From NCBI GenBank assembly GCA_000771265.1, contig JDUB01000001.1, positions 248,001 to 312,000 on the forward strand: a DNA stretch of 64,000 nt, in the 5' to 3' direction. The translations under genes were made by a program, and so were the position numbers. This DNA comes from Bifidobacterium thermophilum DSM 20210. GTDB taxonomy: Bacteria > Actinomycetota > Actinomycetes > Actinomycetales > Bifidobacteriaceae. Positions 9,301 through 19,478 of the stretch are shown here, piece after piece. The notes beneath the pieces are model-generated. The model saw nothing but the letters and a program-made list of their open reading frames with translations. It did no database searches and was not told where the DNA came from. How positions within the stretch are numbered: position 1 is the first letter of the stretch; every line of letters begins with the position of its first letter.

Positions 9301-9521
9301 GAATTCTCTTCCGATAACGCGACGGGACAGGCGCCGCGACGAATGATCCGGAATCGGGGCGGGGAAACAGAATTCCCCATGATTCGCATTGCCTTCTCTT
9401 TTATAACCGTCGCGCCCGACGCGCCGGGGCGATGACGCGAAGGGTTCCACGATGTGGACAGGGAACCGCCGGGGAGGAAACGCGTGCGACGAATGTTACC
9501 TCCCTGCGCAACAATGGGAGC

Positions 9522-10880
9522 ATGACTTTGAGTGCAGTTCCAGCATGGCAGTTTTCCTCAGCGCAGGGCGAGGCGAATTATCAGGCCGCGTTGCGTCAAT
9601 ATCCGGCGCAGGCGATCGTCGACCTCGCGGCGATGCGCGAGAATATGAGGCATTTGGTGTCCGTGGTCGGTGGCCCCCAGTCCGGCACCGCGGTGATGGG
9701 CGTCGTCAAGGCGGATGCGTACGGGCATGGGTTGATTCCGTCCGCCCTCGCCGCGCTCGCGGGAGGCGCCACATGGCTCGGCACCGCGCAATCGCATGAG
9801 GCGCTGCTGCTGCGCAAGGCCGGAATCGGCCCGGACCGTTGCCACATTCTTACATGGGTGTACAACGGCACGCAAGTCCCGTTCGATGAGCTGATCGCCA
9901 ACGATATCGACGTTTCTGTCGGCTCTCTCGCTGGCATCGACGCGCTCGCCGCGGCCGCACGTAAGGTGGGGCGTCCGGCGCGCGTCCATGTGAAAGTCGA
10001 TTCCGGGTTTGGCCGCAATGGCTTCACTCCGCAGGGCTTCGGCGCGGCGCTCGATAAGCTGGTGCCGCTTGCCAAGGAAGGTGTGCTCGATATCATCGGC
10101 CAGTGGAGCCACCTGGCGGTCGCCGATTCGCCGGATGTTCCGGAATTCGTCGACGCGACCGACCAGCAGGTCGCCACCTTCAACGAGTTCACTCAGCGGA
10201 TGTGCGCAGCTGGAATCGCGCCGAAAATCAGACATCTGGCCAATACCGCGGCCACGCTCGACCGCCCGCAGATCCATTTCGAACTCACCCGGCCGGGCGT
10301 CGGCCTGTACGGCTATGAGCCCGATCCGGCGATGGGCACGCCGCAGACCTACCGTTTGAAGCCGGCCATGACTTTGCAGGCGCAGCTTGGCACGGTCAAG
10401 GACGTGGAATCCGGTCACGGCATCTCCTACGGCCGCACCTATCTGACGCCGCAGGCCACGAGCACCGCGATCGTGCCGGTCGGATACGCTGACGGCATTC
10501 ACCGTTCCGCATCCGGATTCGATATGCAAGGCGCCAAACACATCACCAAGCTTGGCGGCCCGGTGCGTGTCATGACCGAACAAGGGCCGAAGCTGTTGCG
10601 CGTCTCCGGGCGTGTGTGCATGGACCAGTTCATCCTCGACCTGCACGGCAGCGCGGCGGAAATGGGCGTCCATGAGGGCGACACCGTTGAACTATTCGGT
10701 CCGGGCAGGGGAGAGGACTACGCTGAACCGACCGCGGACGACTGGGCACGCGCGGCGGACACCATCAGCTACGAGATTTTCACTTGCCTGCGCAACCGCA
10801 TCCCGCGCCTGTATCTGCACGCGCCCGAGGTGCTGCCCCCTGAGGATTTGGCGAAACTCGATCCGGCGAGCATCCTGTAA
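9522..10880 (+). CDS. alr: alanine racemase
   Basis: PLP enzyme of 452 aa interconverting L- and D-alanine for peptidoglycan. The cofactor lysine lies in the N-terminal motif VVKADAYGHG. The VDSGFGRNGF and RPGVGLYGYEP motifs are present. The C-terminal domain carries the catalytic tyrosine region (GISYGRTY), VPVGYADG and SGRVCMDQ. At 452 residues it is longer than most Alr proteins (about 370-400), mainly through N- and C-terminal extensions. The ATG at 9522 has only a very close GGGAG, so the start is less certain than the identity. Not obviously in an operon. Confidence 0.94.
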   Translation: MTLSAVPAWQFSSAQGEANYQAALRQYPAQAIVDLAAMRENMRHLVSVVGGPQSGTAVMGVVKADAYGHGLIPSALAALAGGATWLGTAQSHEALLLRKAGIGPDRCHILTWVYNGTQVPFDELIANDIDVSVGSLAGIDALAAAARKVGRPARVHVKVDSGFGRNGFTPQGFGAALDKLVPLAKEGVLDIIGQWSHLAVADSPDVPEFVDATDQQVATFNEFTQRMCAAGIAPKIRHLANTAATLDRPQIHFELTRPGVGLYGYEPDPAMGTPQTYRLKPAMTLQAQLGTVKDVESGHGISYGRTYLTPQATSTAIVPVGYADGIHRSASGFDMQGAKHITKLGGPVRVMTEQGPKLLRVSGRVCMDQFILDLHGSAAEMGVHEGDTVELFGPGRGEDYAEPTADDWARAADTISYEIFTCLRNRIPRLYLHAPEVLPPEDLAKLDPASIL

Positions 10881-10889
10881 TCAGGGCCG

Positions 10890-10951
10890 AAGCGGGAAGC
10901 GAGGCGGTTTCAGGTGGCATGGCGTGCGACGCCTGTCAGGCCGCCCCGCTT
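10890..10951 (+). terminator. probable alr terminator
   Basis: A long imperfect hairpin begins 10 nt after the alr stop. AAGCGGG at 10890-10896 pairs with CCCGCTT at 10945-10951, with GGCGG/CCGCC and CAGG/CCTG inner pairs. Confidence 0.55.
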
Positions 10952-10995
10952 GACCGCTTGAGTACTTGATTGCTTGACTGTTTGGGTGCTTCGGC
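10948..10995 (+). repeat. period-8 tandem repeat, six units
   Basis: Six consecutive octamers of consensus RCTTGANY: GCTTGACC, GCTTGAGT, ACTTGATT, GCTTGACT, then the more diverged GTTTGGGT and GCTTCGGC. The tract starts at the end of the alr hairpin. A related six-unit tract lies on the opposite strand at 58794-58841. Confidence 0.8.
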
Positions 10996-11144
10996 GGCGG
11001 GGTGTCGTCGGTTGTGTCGGCTGCTGCTGCGGCTATTGACTGCTGGTCGGCGCTGTCTGCGGCGGGTTGTCGAACCGTAATCGGCGATATGCGTCTGGAA
11101 TGTCAGCGCTGGAATGCGCGACGGGGAGACGGGAAAGGGCGGAT

Positions 11145-12431
11145 ATGACGACTACAGCCGACGGCGAACGTGTGCTCACCACTGAAGGGTATTGCGCGGC
11201 GGACGAAGAGCGCTGGGCGCCTGAACCGCCGAAATCCCCGTCGCGCACGGCGTTCCAGCGCGACCGGGCGAGACTGATTCATTCGTCCGCGCTGCGCAGG
11301 CTGGGCGGTAAAAGCCAGATTCTGGTCGCAGGAACCGACGATTTCGCTCGCACGCGATTGACGCATACGCTCGAAGTCGCGCAAATCGGCCGGCAAATCG
11401 GCGCTCTGCTCGGCTGCGATCCCGACGTTGTCGATTGCGCGTGCCTCGCACACGACCTAGGGCATCCACCATTCGGACACAACGGTGAACGCGCGTTGGC
11501 GGCAATCGCCAAAGACATCGGTGGATTCGAAGGTAACGCGCAGACCTTGCGATTGCTGACGCGACTGGAGCCGAAAATATTCCTTCCCGACGGGCGGTCC
11601 GCCGGAGTCAATCTGACGCGCGCTGCATTGGACGCCGCGGTGAAATACCCGTGGACGCTTCGCGAGGCGGCCGCTCACCCTAAAGGGGAGCGTAGCGTGA
11701 AATTCGGCGTCTACCCAGACGATGAGCCGGTGTTCCATTGGCTCAAGCAGGGGGCGCCCGAGGCCAGTACGCCGATGGAATGCCAAGTGATGGACCTATC
11801 TGACGACATCGCCTATAGCGTGCATGATATTGAGGATGCGATTGCGACCGGCACACTGAATCCGGTGGCGCTCGCGGATAATCGCACGGTGGACCGGGTG
11901 GTCGAATCGGCGCGCGCATGGTATGGGCGGCAGTGGGACCCGGACCTTCTGCTGGCGGCGGTGCTCCGGCTGCGTGACGGACAACTTCTGCCGAGTCGTT
12001 TCGATGGTTCCCGGCAGGCGTTGGCGCAGTTGAAGAACATGACCAGCGCGTTGATCGGCCGTTTCGCCGGATCGGTGGAATCGGCCACACGGCAACGGTA
12101 TGGTACCGGGCCGTTGACCCGGTACGCGGCGCATGTGGTGGTGCCTGACCGGACACGCTATGAGATTCTGGCGCTTAAGGGGATGTCCGTGTATTTCGTC
12201 ATGGCTCCCCGCGAACGTGAGCCGTTCCATGAGCAAGAGCAGCGAATTGTCACCGATTTGGTGGATGTGCTTATGGCTGACTCGCCGAGGCCGAGCGACG
12301 CTCTGGAGACGGTGTTCCTCGATGACTGGCGGCAGGCGTCGAATGATGACGAACGGCTGCGCGTGGCTATCGACCAGGTGGCGAGCCTGACGGACGGGTC
12401 GGCGGCGACCTTGCATTCGATTCTGTGCTGA
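11145..12431 (+). CDS. dgt: deoxyguanosine triphosphate triphosphohydrolase-like HD-domain protein
   Basis: HD-superfamily phosphohydrolase of 428 aa. Dgt-type enzymes remove triphosphate from dNTPs, often dGTP. The sequence shows the family N-terminus SRTAFQRDRARLIHSSALRRLGGKSQI and TRLTHTLEVAQIGR. The metal-binding HD pair is His103-Asp104 in CLAHDLGHPPFGHNGE. A second metal ligand region MDLSDDIAYSVHDIEDA is also present. The length fits the short actinobacterial dGTPase-like group. The ATG at 11145 is preceded by a weak GGGAAAGGGCGG ribosome site. dnaG follows after 130 bp, a common actinobacterial gene order. Confidence 0.92.
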   Translation: MTTTADGERVLTTEGYCAADEERWAPEPPKSPSRTAFQRDRARLIHSSALRRLGGKSQILVAGTDDFARTRLTHTLEVAQIGRQIGALLGCDPDVVDCACLAHDLGHPPFGHNGERALAAIAKDIGGFEGNAQTLRLLTRLEPKIFLPDGRSAGVNLTRAALDAAVKYPWTLREAAAHPKGERSVKFGVYPDDEPVFHWLKQGAPEASTPMECQVMDLSDDIAYSVHDIEDAIATGTLNPVALADNRTVDRVVESARAWYGRQWDPDLLLAAVLRLRDGQLLPSRFDGSRQALAQLKNMTSALIGRFAGSVESATRQRYGTGPLTRYAAHVVVPDRTRYEILALKGMSVYFVMAPREREPFHEQEQRIVTDLVDVLMADSPRPSDALETVFLDDWRQASNDDERLRVAIDQVASLTDGSAATLHSILC

Positions 12432-12479
12432 GCGCCGACTCGGACACGCGGTGTCGCGGCGGTCTGCCGGCGCCGGCGG

Positions 12480-12511
12480 TATCTGCCTGTAGTGCGACAT
12501 CGCGGTCGCAC
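12480..12511. repeat. single family-A palindromic repeat between dgt and dnaG
   Basis: TATCTGCC at 12480-12487 is followed by GTGCGAC at 12492-12498 and GTCGCAC at 12505-12511. This is the same layout as the repeats at 3082-3339. Confidence 0.75.
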
Positions 12512-12561
12512 GGCACGCTGTTCTCTGGCGGCGCACGCCGCTGAACAGCCCTCAGGCTAGC

Positions 12562-14670
12562 ATGGAACCTATGCCCGGGATGATCAAGAAAGAAGACGTT
12601 GAGAAGGTGCGCGCCGCCGCGGACTTGTACGATATCGTATCCGCGTCTGTCACGCTCAAGCCTTCGGGCACCGGCACCTATGTCGGCCTGTGCCCCTTCC
12701 ATGACGAAAAAACCCCGAGTTTCAATGTCCGCCCGTCCCTAGGCGTCTGGCACTGCTTTGGTTGCGGTCTGGGCGGCGACGTTTTCGGCTTCGTGGAGCA
12801 CCAGGAGAACATCGACTTCCGCGAGGCGGTCGAATTGCTCGCCGACAAATACCACATCGAACTGCATTACGACCAAGGCTCACGCCAAGGCGAACACACT
12901 GGGTCGAAACGCGCGCGTCTGCTTGAAGCGAACGAGGAAGCCCAACGCTTCTTCACCTCGCAGATCATGAGCAAGGAGGCACTCGCCGCACGCAAACTGC
13001 TCGGCGGACGCAATTTCAGTCAGGCCGATTGTGAGCGCTTCGGCTGCGGCTACGCCCCGCAAGGCTGGGACAATCTCGTGCGGCATTTGGCAGACAAAGG
13101 CTTCACCCAGCAGGAGATGCTGGATGCCGGACTCGCCCGTCGCGGCCAGCATGGCGTTTACGACTATTTTCGAGGCCGGGCCACATGGCCAATCCGCGAT
13201 TCGACCGGTCGCACGCTCGGCTTCGGCGCGCGCAAACTGTATGATGACGACACCATCGCGGCGAAGTACATCAATACGCCGGATACGCAGCTGTACCGCA
13301 AAACGCAGGTGCTTTACGGCATTGACCTGGCGAAATCATCGATTGTGAAGCACCGCCAGGCGGTGATTGTCGAGGGGTATACGGATGTCATGGCCTGTCA
13401 TCTGGCGGGTATCGACACGGCGGTCGCCACATGCGGCACCGCGTTCGGCGCGGAACACGCGAAAATCATCCGCCGCTTGATTGCGGACGATTCGCTGGGC
13501 GCCGTCCAGCTGGTCGGGCCGCTTAAGGTCGAAGGGCAGTCGCTCAGTTCGCGTGTCGTCTTCACGTTCGACGGCGACGCGGCAGGACAGAAGGCCGCGT
13601 TGCACGCGTTCGGGTTGGATTCTTCATTCCTGTCGCAGACTTTCGTCGCCGTGGCTGACGACAATCTCGATCCGTGTGATCTGCGAATCCAGCGCGGCAA
13701 CGAGGCGGTGCGCGCACTGATTGACAGCGCCCGTCCGCTCTACGATTTCGTTATCGACACGGCGATCGACCGCTTCGACACCCAGTACACCACCGGGCAG
13801 ATGGGGGCGGTCAAGGCCGCCGCACCGCTGATTGCGCAGATCCGCGACCGCTCGCTGCTTGACTTGTACACGCGCAAGGCGACCCGGCGCATCGGCATCG
13901 ACCTTGATATCATGCAGCGCGAGGTCAGGCAGGCCAGACGGCAGTACAACGTGCGCGACGAAGACGCCTACGCGCCCCGCCGACGCCAGCAGGTGCGTAT
14001 CGAGGAGCGTGCTGACCGCGATGACCCGTACGCGAATCCGGCTCGCAGGCGGGAGCTTGAGCATCACGATGCCGCCAACCAGACGTATTTCCACATCGAC
14101 GACGCGGTGTTCATCTGTGAACAGCAGTTCATGGCGACGCTCATCCAGATTCCGCGTGCGATCGACCGCGAATGGTTTGCCCAGTTGACTCTGGCAAATT
14201 TCATGACCCCGGTGTTCCGCACGCTGTTCCAGGCGATTGCGGCTGCCGGCGGATTGCCGACGGATGACACCCCGCAAGGCTTGTGGATGCACAATCTAAC
14301 CAAGGCGGGCGGCCCGATGCTCCAATCGGTGATTGACGAGCTTGCCGTGATGCCGTTGCCGTTGCCGACCCCGCCGAACCAACAGTCGGCGCCTGGTGCA
14401 GGTGAGGGACAAGGCGCCGGTGTCGCCGGAGCGCCCGGCGTCGCCGACGTCCAGCTGCGGGAGCCGACCCAGGGGGAGCGCCAGTATGCGTCCGAACTGT
14501 TGGCCCGTCTGCTTGATATCGGTTACATGCGCAGAATCGGCGCGGCCAGACGCCGTATGGCCCAGCTGCCGGACGGCGAGGAGAAAATCGCGCTGCTCGG
14601 CAGCATCACCACGCTTGAAACCGCGCGCAAGGACCTTCAGGCGCAGGTGTACAACAACACGGTCGGGTAG
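12562..14670 (+). CDS. dnaG: DNA primase
   Basis: Synthesises RNA primers at the replication fork; 702 aa. The N-terminal zinc ribbon uses Cys44, His47, Cys65 and Cys68 (LCPFH and WHCFGC). The primase core follows, with the TOPRIM motif VEGYTDVMA (Glu271) and the metal-binding FTFDGDAAGQ. The C-terminal part (about 480-700) is the less conserved DnaB-interacting region. The stretch between the TOPRIM motifs (AVQLVGPLKVEGQ) is longer than in E. coli DnaG, as is usual in actinobacteria. ATGs at 12562 and 12571 are both possible starts. It ends convergently with the aminotransferase gene, 21 bp apart. Confidence 0.96.
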   Translation: MEPMPGMIKKEDVEKVRAAADLYDIVSASVTLKPSGTGTYVGLCPFHDEKTPSFNVRPSLGVWHCFGCGLGGDVFGFVEHQENIDFREAVELLADKYHIELHYDQGSRQGEHTGSKRARLLEANEEAQRFFTSQIMSKEALAARKLLGGRNFSQADCERFGCGYAPQGWDNLVRHLADKGFTQQEMLDAGLARRGQHGVYDYFRGRATWPIRDSTGRTLGFGARKLYDDDTIAAKYINTPDTQLYRKTQVLYGIDLAKSSIVKHRQAVIVEGYTDVMACHLAGIDTAVATCGTAFGAEHAKIIRRLIADDSLGAVQLVGPLKVEGQSLSSRVVFTFDGDAAGQKAALHAFGLDSSFLSQTFVAVADDNLDPCDLRIQRGNEAVRALIDSARPLYDFVIDTAIDRFDTQYTTGQMGAVKAAAPLIAQIRDRSLLDLYTRKATRRIGIDLDIMQREVRQARRQYNVRDEDAYAPRRRQQVRIEERADRDDPYANPARRRELEHHDAANQTYFHIDDAVFICEQQFMATLIQIPRAIDREWFAQLTLANFMTPVFRTLFQAIAAAGGLPTDDTPQGLWMHNLTKAGGPMLQSVIDELAVMPLPLPTPPNQQSAPGAGEGQGAGVAGAPGVADVQLREPTQGERQYASELLARLLDIGYMRRIGAARRRMAQLPDGEEKIALLGSITTLETARKDLQAQVYNNTVG

Positions 14671-14691
14671 CCTGGGGCAGAACGACGCTCC

Positions 14692-15663
14692 TTACGCGTC
14701 GTATTCCCCGCTCGGCCCGATTGTCAGCGCGTCATCATGCGTGCGCCCGCTGTGGATGGCCTCGTTCATCGCACGGATTTCGTCCATATCCACCGCATAT
14801 GCCTTGCCGTCCAGCTCCTTGACCGGAACCACCCAGCCGCCGTGCGTCATATACAACGCGTCCGCATCCCGCAGCTCGTCAACCGGCAGCTTGCGGTACG
14901 CGGTCCGCTTGCCTTCCTCAAGTGCCCACGCGAACAGTTCGCGTTGCGATGTACCGTTTAGGATACCGATGCGCGGGTCGGGCGTGACGTACGTATCCCC
15001 GTATCGTGCGACGATGCTGCTGTTGGGGCATTCCAACGTATACCCGTCGGTTGTGGTGGTGACCGCGTCGCCGACCCCGCGGCGGTCGCATTCCCGGTGC
15101 ATCGCCTGATTAACCGCATAACTCAGGGTTTTCGCGCCGTTGAGCAGCCACGGCGCTTTCGACGTGATATCCGACGGATATCCGCGGGTGAGCGTCGCCA
15201 TGGTAATCGGCTCGATGCTGTGCCCGGCGCCCACGCCGTCAAGGAATATCCACACGCTCGGCAGCAATGGGCCGTTGCCTGAACGTTCCGCTTCAACCCC
15301 GATGCCCGTGGTCGGGTCTAGCCCGCGCGAGACGAGAATGCGGAGCATCGGCGCTTCTTCGGCCCCGTCGTAGGTGTCGATCACCCCTTGACAGGCGTCG
15401 GTGAACGCGTCGACATCAGGTTCTGGCATATCCACCAGTGCGGCGGAATGGGCGAGCCGTTTGAGATGGTTTTCCAAGGATACGGGGAATCCGTCGTAGA
15501 CCGTGGTCGCCTCGAAGATCCCGTCGCCGCGCAATACGCTCAAGTCAAAGGCTGAAGCGCAATCATCATGCGCGTCAATGATGGTGACCGCGTCCCCGCC
15601 GCCGATATCCAACCCCTTGAACAATACCGATGCGTTTCCTACCCCGAGTACGACTGCGCTCAT
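14692..15663 (-). CDS. class IV aminotransferase (aminodeoxychorismate lyase / D-amino-acid transaminase type)
   Basis: Fold-type IV PLP enzyme of 323 aa. Visible signatures are DLSVLRGDGIFEATTVYDG near the N-terminus, the PLP lysine in LLNGAKTLSYAVNQA, DGYTLECPNSSIV and GTSQRELFAWA. This resembles actinobacterial proteins annotated as 4-amino-4-deoxychorismate lyase (folate synthesis). A mycobacterial member of that group has been reported to act as a D-amino-acid transaminase that can supply D-glutamate. The ATG at 15663 has GAGAGGAG upstream on the minus strand. It is divergent from the D-glutamate cyclase/5-oxoprolinase-like operon, which makes the D-amino-acid activity worth considering. 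Folate synthesis remains the default function. Confidence 0.82.
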   Translation of the reverse strand: MSAVVLGVGNASVLFKGLDIGGGDAVTIIDAHDDCASAFDLSVLRGDGIFEATTVYDGFPVSLENHLKRLAHSAALVDMPEPDVDAFTDACQGVIDTYDGAEEAPMLRILVSRGLDPTTGIGVEAERSGNGPLLPSVWIFLDGVGAGHSIEPITMATLTRGYPSDITSKAPWLLNGAKTLSYAVNQAMHRECDRRGVGDAVTTTTDGYTLECPNSSIVARYGDTYVTPDPRIGILNGTSQRELFAWALEEGKRTAYRKLPVDELRDADALYMTHGGWVVPVKELDGKAYAVDMDEIRAMNEAIHSGRTHDDALTIGPSGEYDA

Positions 15664-15926
15664 GGAATGACTCCTCTCGTGTTTGCTTGCCGTGATGGCC
15701 TTGGCGGTCTCGCGGCCCTGCCGCCGGTGTGCCCCGCGGCCGACGCGTCGTGGCTGAGCCACCGAGTCGTTGAACGAGCCTCACGTTATTCCGCGCGTAT
15801 TTCACGGATCGCACGGGCGGGGCATGCCCGTAATCCGCTGGTCACAGGTTGGTGATCTTCCTCGTTGTTGCGTGAAATCAGGGTTTAACGCGCCGAACTT
15901 AGCGTGTGGACGAAAGGGAGGTTCCT

Positions 15927-16772
15927 ATGGGTTCGTTGATGTCCGGGGTTGCGCCGGTTGAACACAATACGCAAGGTATTGCGCCCGTACTGGACGCGAA
16001 TACGGCGCCACAAGAGGCGCGTGAGGCGTTCCGCCACGGCGTGGTGCGCCCGACCTGCGGCATCGCCCGCGGTTTCGCCCAGGCGAATATGATCGCGTTG
16101 CCGCGTGAATACGCGTTTGATTTCCTGCTGTTCACCCAACGCAACCCCAAGCCCTGCCCAATCCTTGAAGTCCTCGATCCCGGCAATCCCAAGCCCTCCA
16201 TCGCCGCCGGCAGTGACATCCGCACGGATATTCCGCTGTACCGCGTGTGGGAACACGGCAAGCTGGTGGACACGTGCAGCGACATCACCGATATCTGGGC
16301 ACAGCATGACAATCTGGTCACCTTCCTGATTGGATGCAGTTTCACCTTCGAATTCCCGTTGATGGAGGCCGGTATTCCGGTGCATCATATCGAGGCGGGA
16401 CGTAACGTGCCGATGTATGACACGTCAATCGCCTGCAAACCTGCGGGACGGTTCAGTTCGACGATGGTGGTGTCGATGCGCGGCATCCAACCGGACCGGA
16501 TTGCGGACGCCGTGCGGATCTCTGGCTACTATCCGAGCGTTCACGGGGCGCCCGTATGGGTGGGCGAGCCCGAAGGCATCGGGATTCCGGATTTGCAGCA
16601 CCCCGATTATGGGGACCCGCCGATTATGAAGGACGGTGACATCCCCGTGTTCTGGGCGTGCGGGGTGACCCCGCAGGCGGCGGTGATGGCGTCGCAACCG
16701 TCGTTCGCAATCACGCACGCGCCCGGGCACATGTTCCTCACGGATATTCCCGACCGCAGTTTCATGGTGTGA
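15927..16772 (+). CDS. DUF1445 / YcsI-UPF0317 family protein, putative D-glutamate cyclase N-terminal half
   Basis: Protein of 281 aa matching the UPF0317 (YcsI) family, often labelled putative hydro-lyase. Family features include [55 protein letters not shown] and a C-terminal [14 protein letters not shown]. The mammalian mitochondrial D-glutamate cyclase DGLUCY joins a UPF0317 domain to a DUF4392 domain. Here the DUF4392 partner is a separate gene at 21329. The ATG at 15927 follows GGGAGG. It is first in a five-gene run with pxpA 94 bp downstream. In Bacillus, ycsI also sits beside ycsF, kipI and kipA. Confidence 0.87.
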   Translation: MGSLMSGVAPVEHNTQGIAPVLDANTAPQEAREAFRHGVVRPTCGIARGFAQANMIALPREYAFDFLLFTQRNPKPCPILEVLDPGNPKPSIAAGSDIRTDIPLYRVWEHGKLVDTCSDITDIWAQHDNLVTFLIGCSFTFEFPLMEAGIPVHHIEAGRNVPMYDTSIACKPAGRFSSTMVVSMRGIQPDRIADAVRISGYYPSVHGAPVWVGEPEGIGIPDLQHPDYGDPPIMKDGDIPVFWACGVTPQAAVMASQPSFAITHAPGHMFLTDIPDRSFMV

Positions 16773-16866
16773 CTCGCGTCGGTGCAAATACATCAATACC
16801 GATGGCGTGCGATGCGGAAGATATGAGATATCGAAAAGCAGAAAACAGCGGGAGCGGGGAACAACA

Positions 16867-17673
16867 ATGACGGGAATAGACCTCAACAGCGATATGGGCG
16901 AAAGCTTCGGCCGGTGGACGCTCGGCGACGACACGGCGCTGCTCGGCGTGGTATCGAGCGCGAATGTGGCGTGCGGCTTCCATGCGGGCGACCCGGCTGG
17001 AATGCTGCGCACGGTCGGCTACGCGGCGGCGCACGGCGTAACGGTCGGTGCGCATGTGGCGTACCGCGATCTTGCCGGGTTCGGCCGGCGGTATGTCGAT
17101 GAGACGCCTGAAGATCTCGCCGCCGACGTCATCTACCAGATTGGCGCGTTGGAAGGGATCGCGGCGGCAGCTGGAACACAAGTGAAGTATGTCAAACCGC
17201 ATGGGGCGCTGTACAACCGGATTGCGATTGACGAACGGCATGCCGCAGCCGTGGTCGAGGCAATCAAGGCCGTTGATCCGTCGCTCGCCTTGCTCACCCT
17301 GCCCGGTTCGGTGGTCGGCCGGCTTGCCGAGGATGCGGGACTTCGCGTATTCCGTGAGGCGTTTGCCGACCGCGCCTACACGCCGGACGGTCATCTGGTC
17401 TCGCGGCGCGAGCCGGGCGCGGTCATCACCGACCCGGAACAGGTGACCGCACGGGTGCTGCGCATGGTTGAGGACGGTACGGTGACGGCGATTGACGGCA
17501 ACATTGTCCGACTGCATGCGGATTCGGTGTGCGTACACGGCGATTCGCCGGGGGCGGTTGCCATGGCGACAGTGGTGCGCAAAGCGTTGGAACATGCCGG
17601 GATTGCAGTACGGTCGTTTTCGGCAGGTGATGGCTCGTCGTCATCAGTGTCCACGAAAGTCGCGAAATCATGA
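16867..17673 (+). CDS. pxpA: 5-oxoprolinase subunit PxpA (LamB/YcsF family)
   Basis: Protein of 268 aa with clear LamB/YcsF signatures: [15 protein letters not shown] at the N-terminus, [41 protein letters not shown] and [15 protein letters not shown]. With PxpB and PxpC it forms an ATP-dependent 5-oxoprolinase that opens pyroglutamate to glutamate in the cytoplasm. The ATG at 16867 has a purine-rich GGGGA upstream. Its stop overlaps the start of the next gene as ATGA (17670-17673), indicating translational coupling. Confidence 0.94.
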   Translation: MTGIDLNSDMGESFGRWTLGDDTALLGVVSSANVACGFHAGDPAGMLRTVGYAAAHGVTVGAHVAYRDLAGFGRRYVDETPEDLAADVIYQIGALEGIAAAAGTQVKYVKPHGALYNRIAIDERHAAAVVEAIKAVDPSLALLTLPGSVVGRLAEDAGLRVFREAFADRAYTPDGHLVSRREPGAVITDPEQVTARVLRMVEDGTVTAIDGNIVRLHADSVCVHGDSPGAVAMATVVRKALEHAGIAVRSFSAGDGSSSSVSTKVAKS

Positions 17674-19478
17674 GACGGATATTGCCGGCAGGGCAGGACG
17701 CGCTGCTCGTGGAAACCGGGGATTTGCGCCATGCGCTCGGCCTGTATCATGCGCTGAACGCGGCGATGGAGGATGCCGTTTCGGCAAACGTGTCGGCAGG
17801 GGAATCCGTCGCTTCGCTGGCGCCGGCACGACAGTTCGCTGCGATCACCGAGCTTGTTCCAGCCGCGCAGACCGTGCTCGTGCGATTCGATCCGCGCAAG
17901 ACTCGTCCAGCTTCGCTCGCCGAAGCGATTATGACGCTGCCCGATACGCCCGATGAGGCTCAAGAGCATCGGACGGTGACCGTGCCCGTCATCTACGATG
18001 GCGAGGATCTTGAGGCCGTGGCACAGCTGCTTGGTATCAGCGCCGACGAGGTGGTCGCCCGGCATACCGGCACCCCGTGGACGGCCGCATTCGGCGGATT
18101 CGCCCCAGGATTCACATATTTGCTGGACGGGGACCCGATTTTCGACGTACCGCGCCGCACGACACCACGGTTGGTCGTGCCCTCGGGCGCGGTCGGACTC
18201 GCCGGGCGGTTCAGCGGTGTCTACCCGCGCGAAAGCTCGGGCGGATGGCAGCTGATTGGGCACACGGCGATGCCGATGTGGGATGTGCACGCCGACCCGC
18301 CTGCCGCCATCATGCCCGGCGACCGTGTGACGTTCCACGCCGAGCGCAATCAGGCAATCATGACTGATATTGCGTGCCAACGCCGGACGTCGCCGGACCG
18401 CGATATCCGGGCGAATGCCGGGAACTCCGGTAGCGGTTCAGATTCAACGACACACGTCCACGGCTTACGTGTGGACCGCCCCGGCCTGCTTGCCCTGTTC
18501 GAAGACGAGGGCCGGCACGCCTCGGCCATGGGCGTCGCCGGATCGGGGGCATGCGATATGCCCGCCTACCGCCTGGCCAACATGCTTGTCGGCAATCCGC
18601 CCGGTGCGCCCGCCATCGAACTGACCGCCGGCGATGCCGCGTTCACCGCGATCGGAAGCGTGGTGGTCGCCGTTGCGGGAGCCCCGGTCGATTTGTGTAT
18701 CACCGGGAACGCCACGTCAGGTGCCGATCCGGGCCACACGACCATCCGGCAAAGCCTGCACCGGCAGGAAGCCATCATCCTCCACGACGGCGAAACCCTG
18801 ACCATAGGCGTGCCGCGCGCGGGATTACGTGATTATCTCGCCATTCGAGGAGGATTCATAGCCCCGATGACGCTCGGCAGCGCTTCGCTGGACACCATGT
18901 CCGGCATCGGACCGGCTCCTTTGGCCGCAGGCGACACGATTGCCGCCGGAACTCCCGATCCGTCACGAAGCGTTGGGCGGCCGTGCGAATGGAACGAGCA
19001 CCTGCCAACCGGCACCATGCACCATGCTGGTCCGGAGGCAATCGGCGGCGCTGATTGTCCAGTCTGGCTCGATGTCATGCTCGGCCCGCATGACGACTGG
19101 TTCACGCCGGCCGCCATCGGCACGCTTTTCGACACCGCATGGCAGATCACCGCACAATCCAACCGTACCGGGTTGAGGCTCAACGGCCCGCAGCCCCTGG
19201 AACGCGAAAATACGCGGGAACTGCCCAGTGAAGGCATGGTCCCCGGTTCGCTTGAAGTGCCCGGAAGCGGGCAGCCCGTGCTGTTCCTGCGCGACCAGCC
19301 GGTCACCGGCGGTTACCCGGTGATCGCCGTACTGACACTTGATGCGCTCGCGTTGGCGGCGCAACTGCCGCCGGGCGCGTCCGTCCGGTTCCGCAAAGCC
19401 GGGGAAGGTGCGATGGCGGCATCGGGAGGTCAAGACGTATCCCATCCCGATGAACACGATGGAAAGGAGTCCCGATGA
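17670..19478 (+). CDS. pxpBC: 5-oxoprolinase subunits PxpB-PxpC fusion (KipI-KipA / AHS1-AHS2)
   Basis: Fused protein of 602 aa. The N-terminal part (about 1-225) is KipI/PxpB (AHS1), with [33 protein letters not shown] and [11 protein letters not shown]. The C-terminal part (about 265-590) is KipA/PxpC (AHS2), with [38 protein letters not shown] and [21 protein letters not shown]1-AHS2 is also the carboxyltransferase module of urea carboxylase. This matters because the next gene encodes biotin carboxylase and BCCP domains. The gene overlaps pxpA and the downstream gene by ATGA at both ends, so stoichiometric expression is likely. A poorly conserved Gly/Ser-rich linker separates the halves. 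Confidence 0.93.
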   Translation: MRRILPAGQDALLVETGDLRHALGLYHALNAAMEDAVSANVSAGESVASLAPARQFAAITELVPAAQTVLVRFDPRKTRPASLAEAIMTLPDTPDEAQEHRTVTVPVIYDGEDLEAVAQLLGISADEVVARHTGTPWTAAFGGFAPGFTYLLDGDPIFDVPRRTTPRLVVPSGAVGLAGRFSGVYPRESSGGWQLIGHTAMPMWDVHADPPAAIMPGDRVTFHAERNQAIMTDIACQRRTSPDRDIRANAGNSGSGSDSTTHVHGLRVDRPGLLALFEDEGRHASAMGVAGSGACDMPAYRLANMLVGNPPGAPAIELTAGDAAFTAIGSVVVAVAGAPVDLCITGNATSGADPGHTTIRQSLHRQEAIILHDGETLTIGVPRAGLRDYLAIRGGFIAPMTLGSASLDTMSGIGPAPLAAGDTIAAGTPDPSRSVGRPCEWNEHLPTGTMHHAGPEAIGGADCPVWLDVMLGPHDDWFTPAAIGTLFDTAWQITAQSNRTGLRLNGPQPLERENTRELPSEGMVPGSLEVPGSGQPVLFLRDQPVTGGYPVIAVLTLDALALAAQLPPGASVRFRKAGEGAMAASGGQDVSHPDEHDGKESR

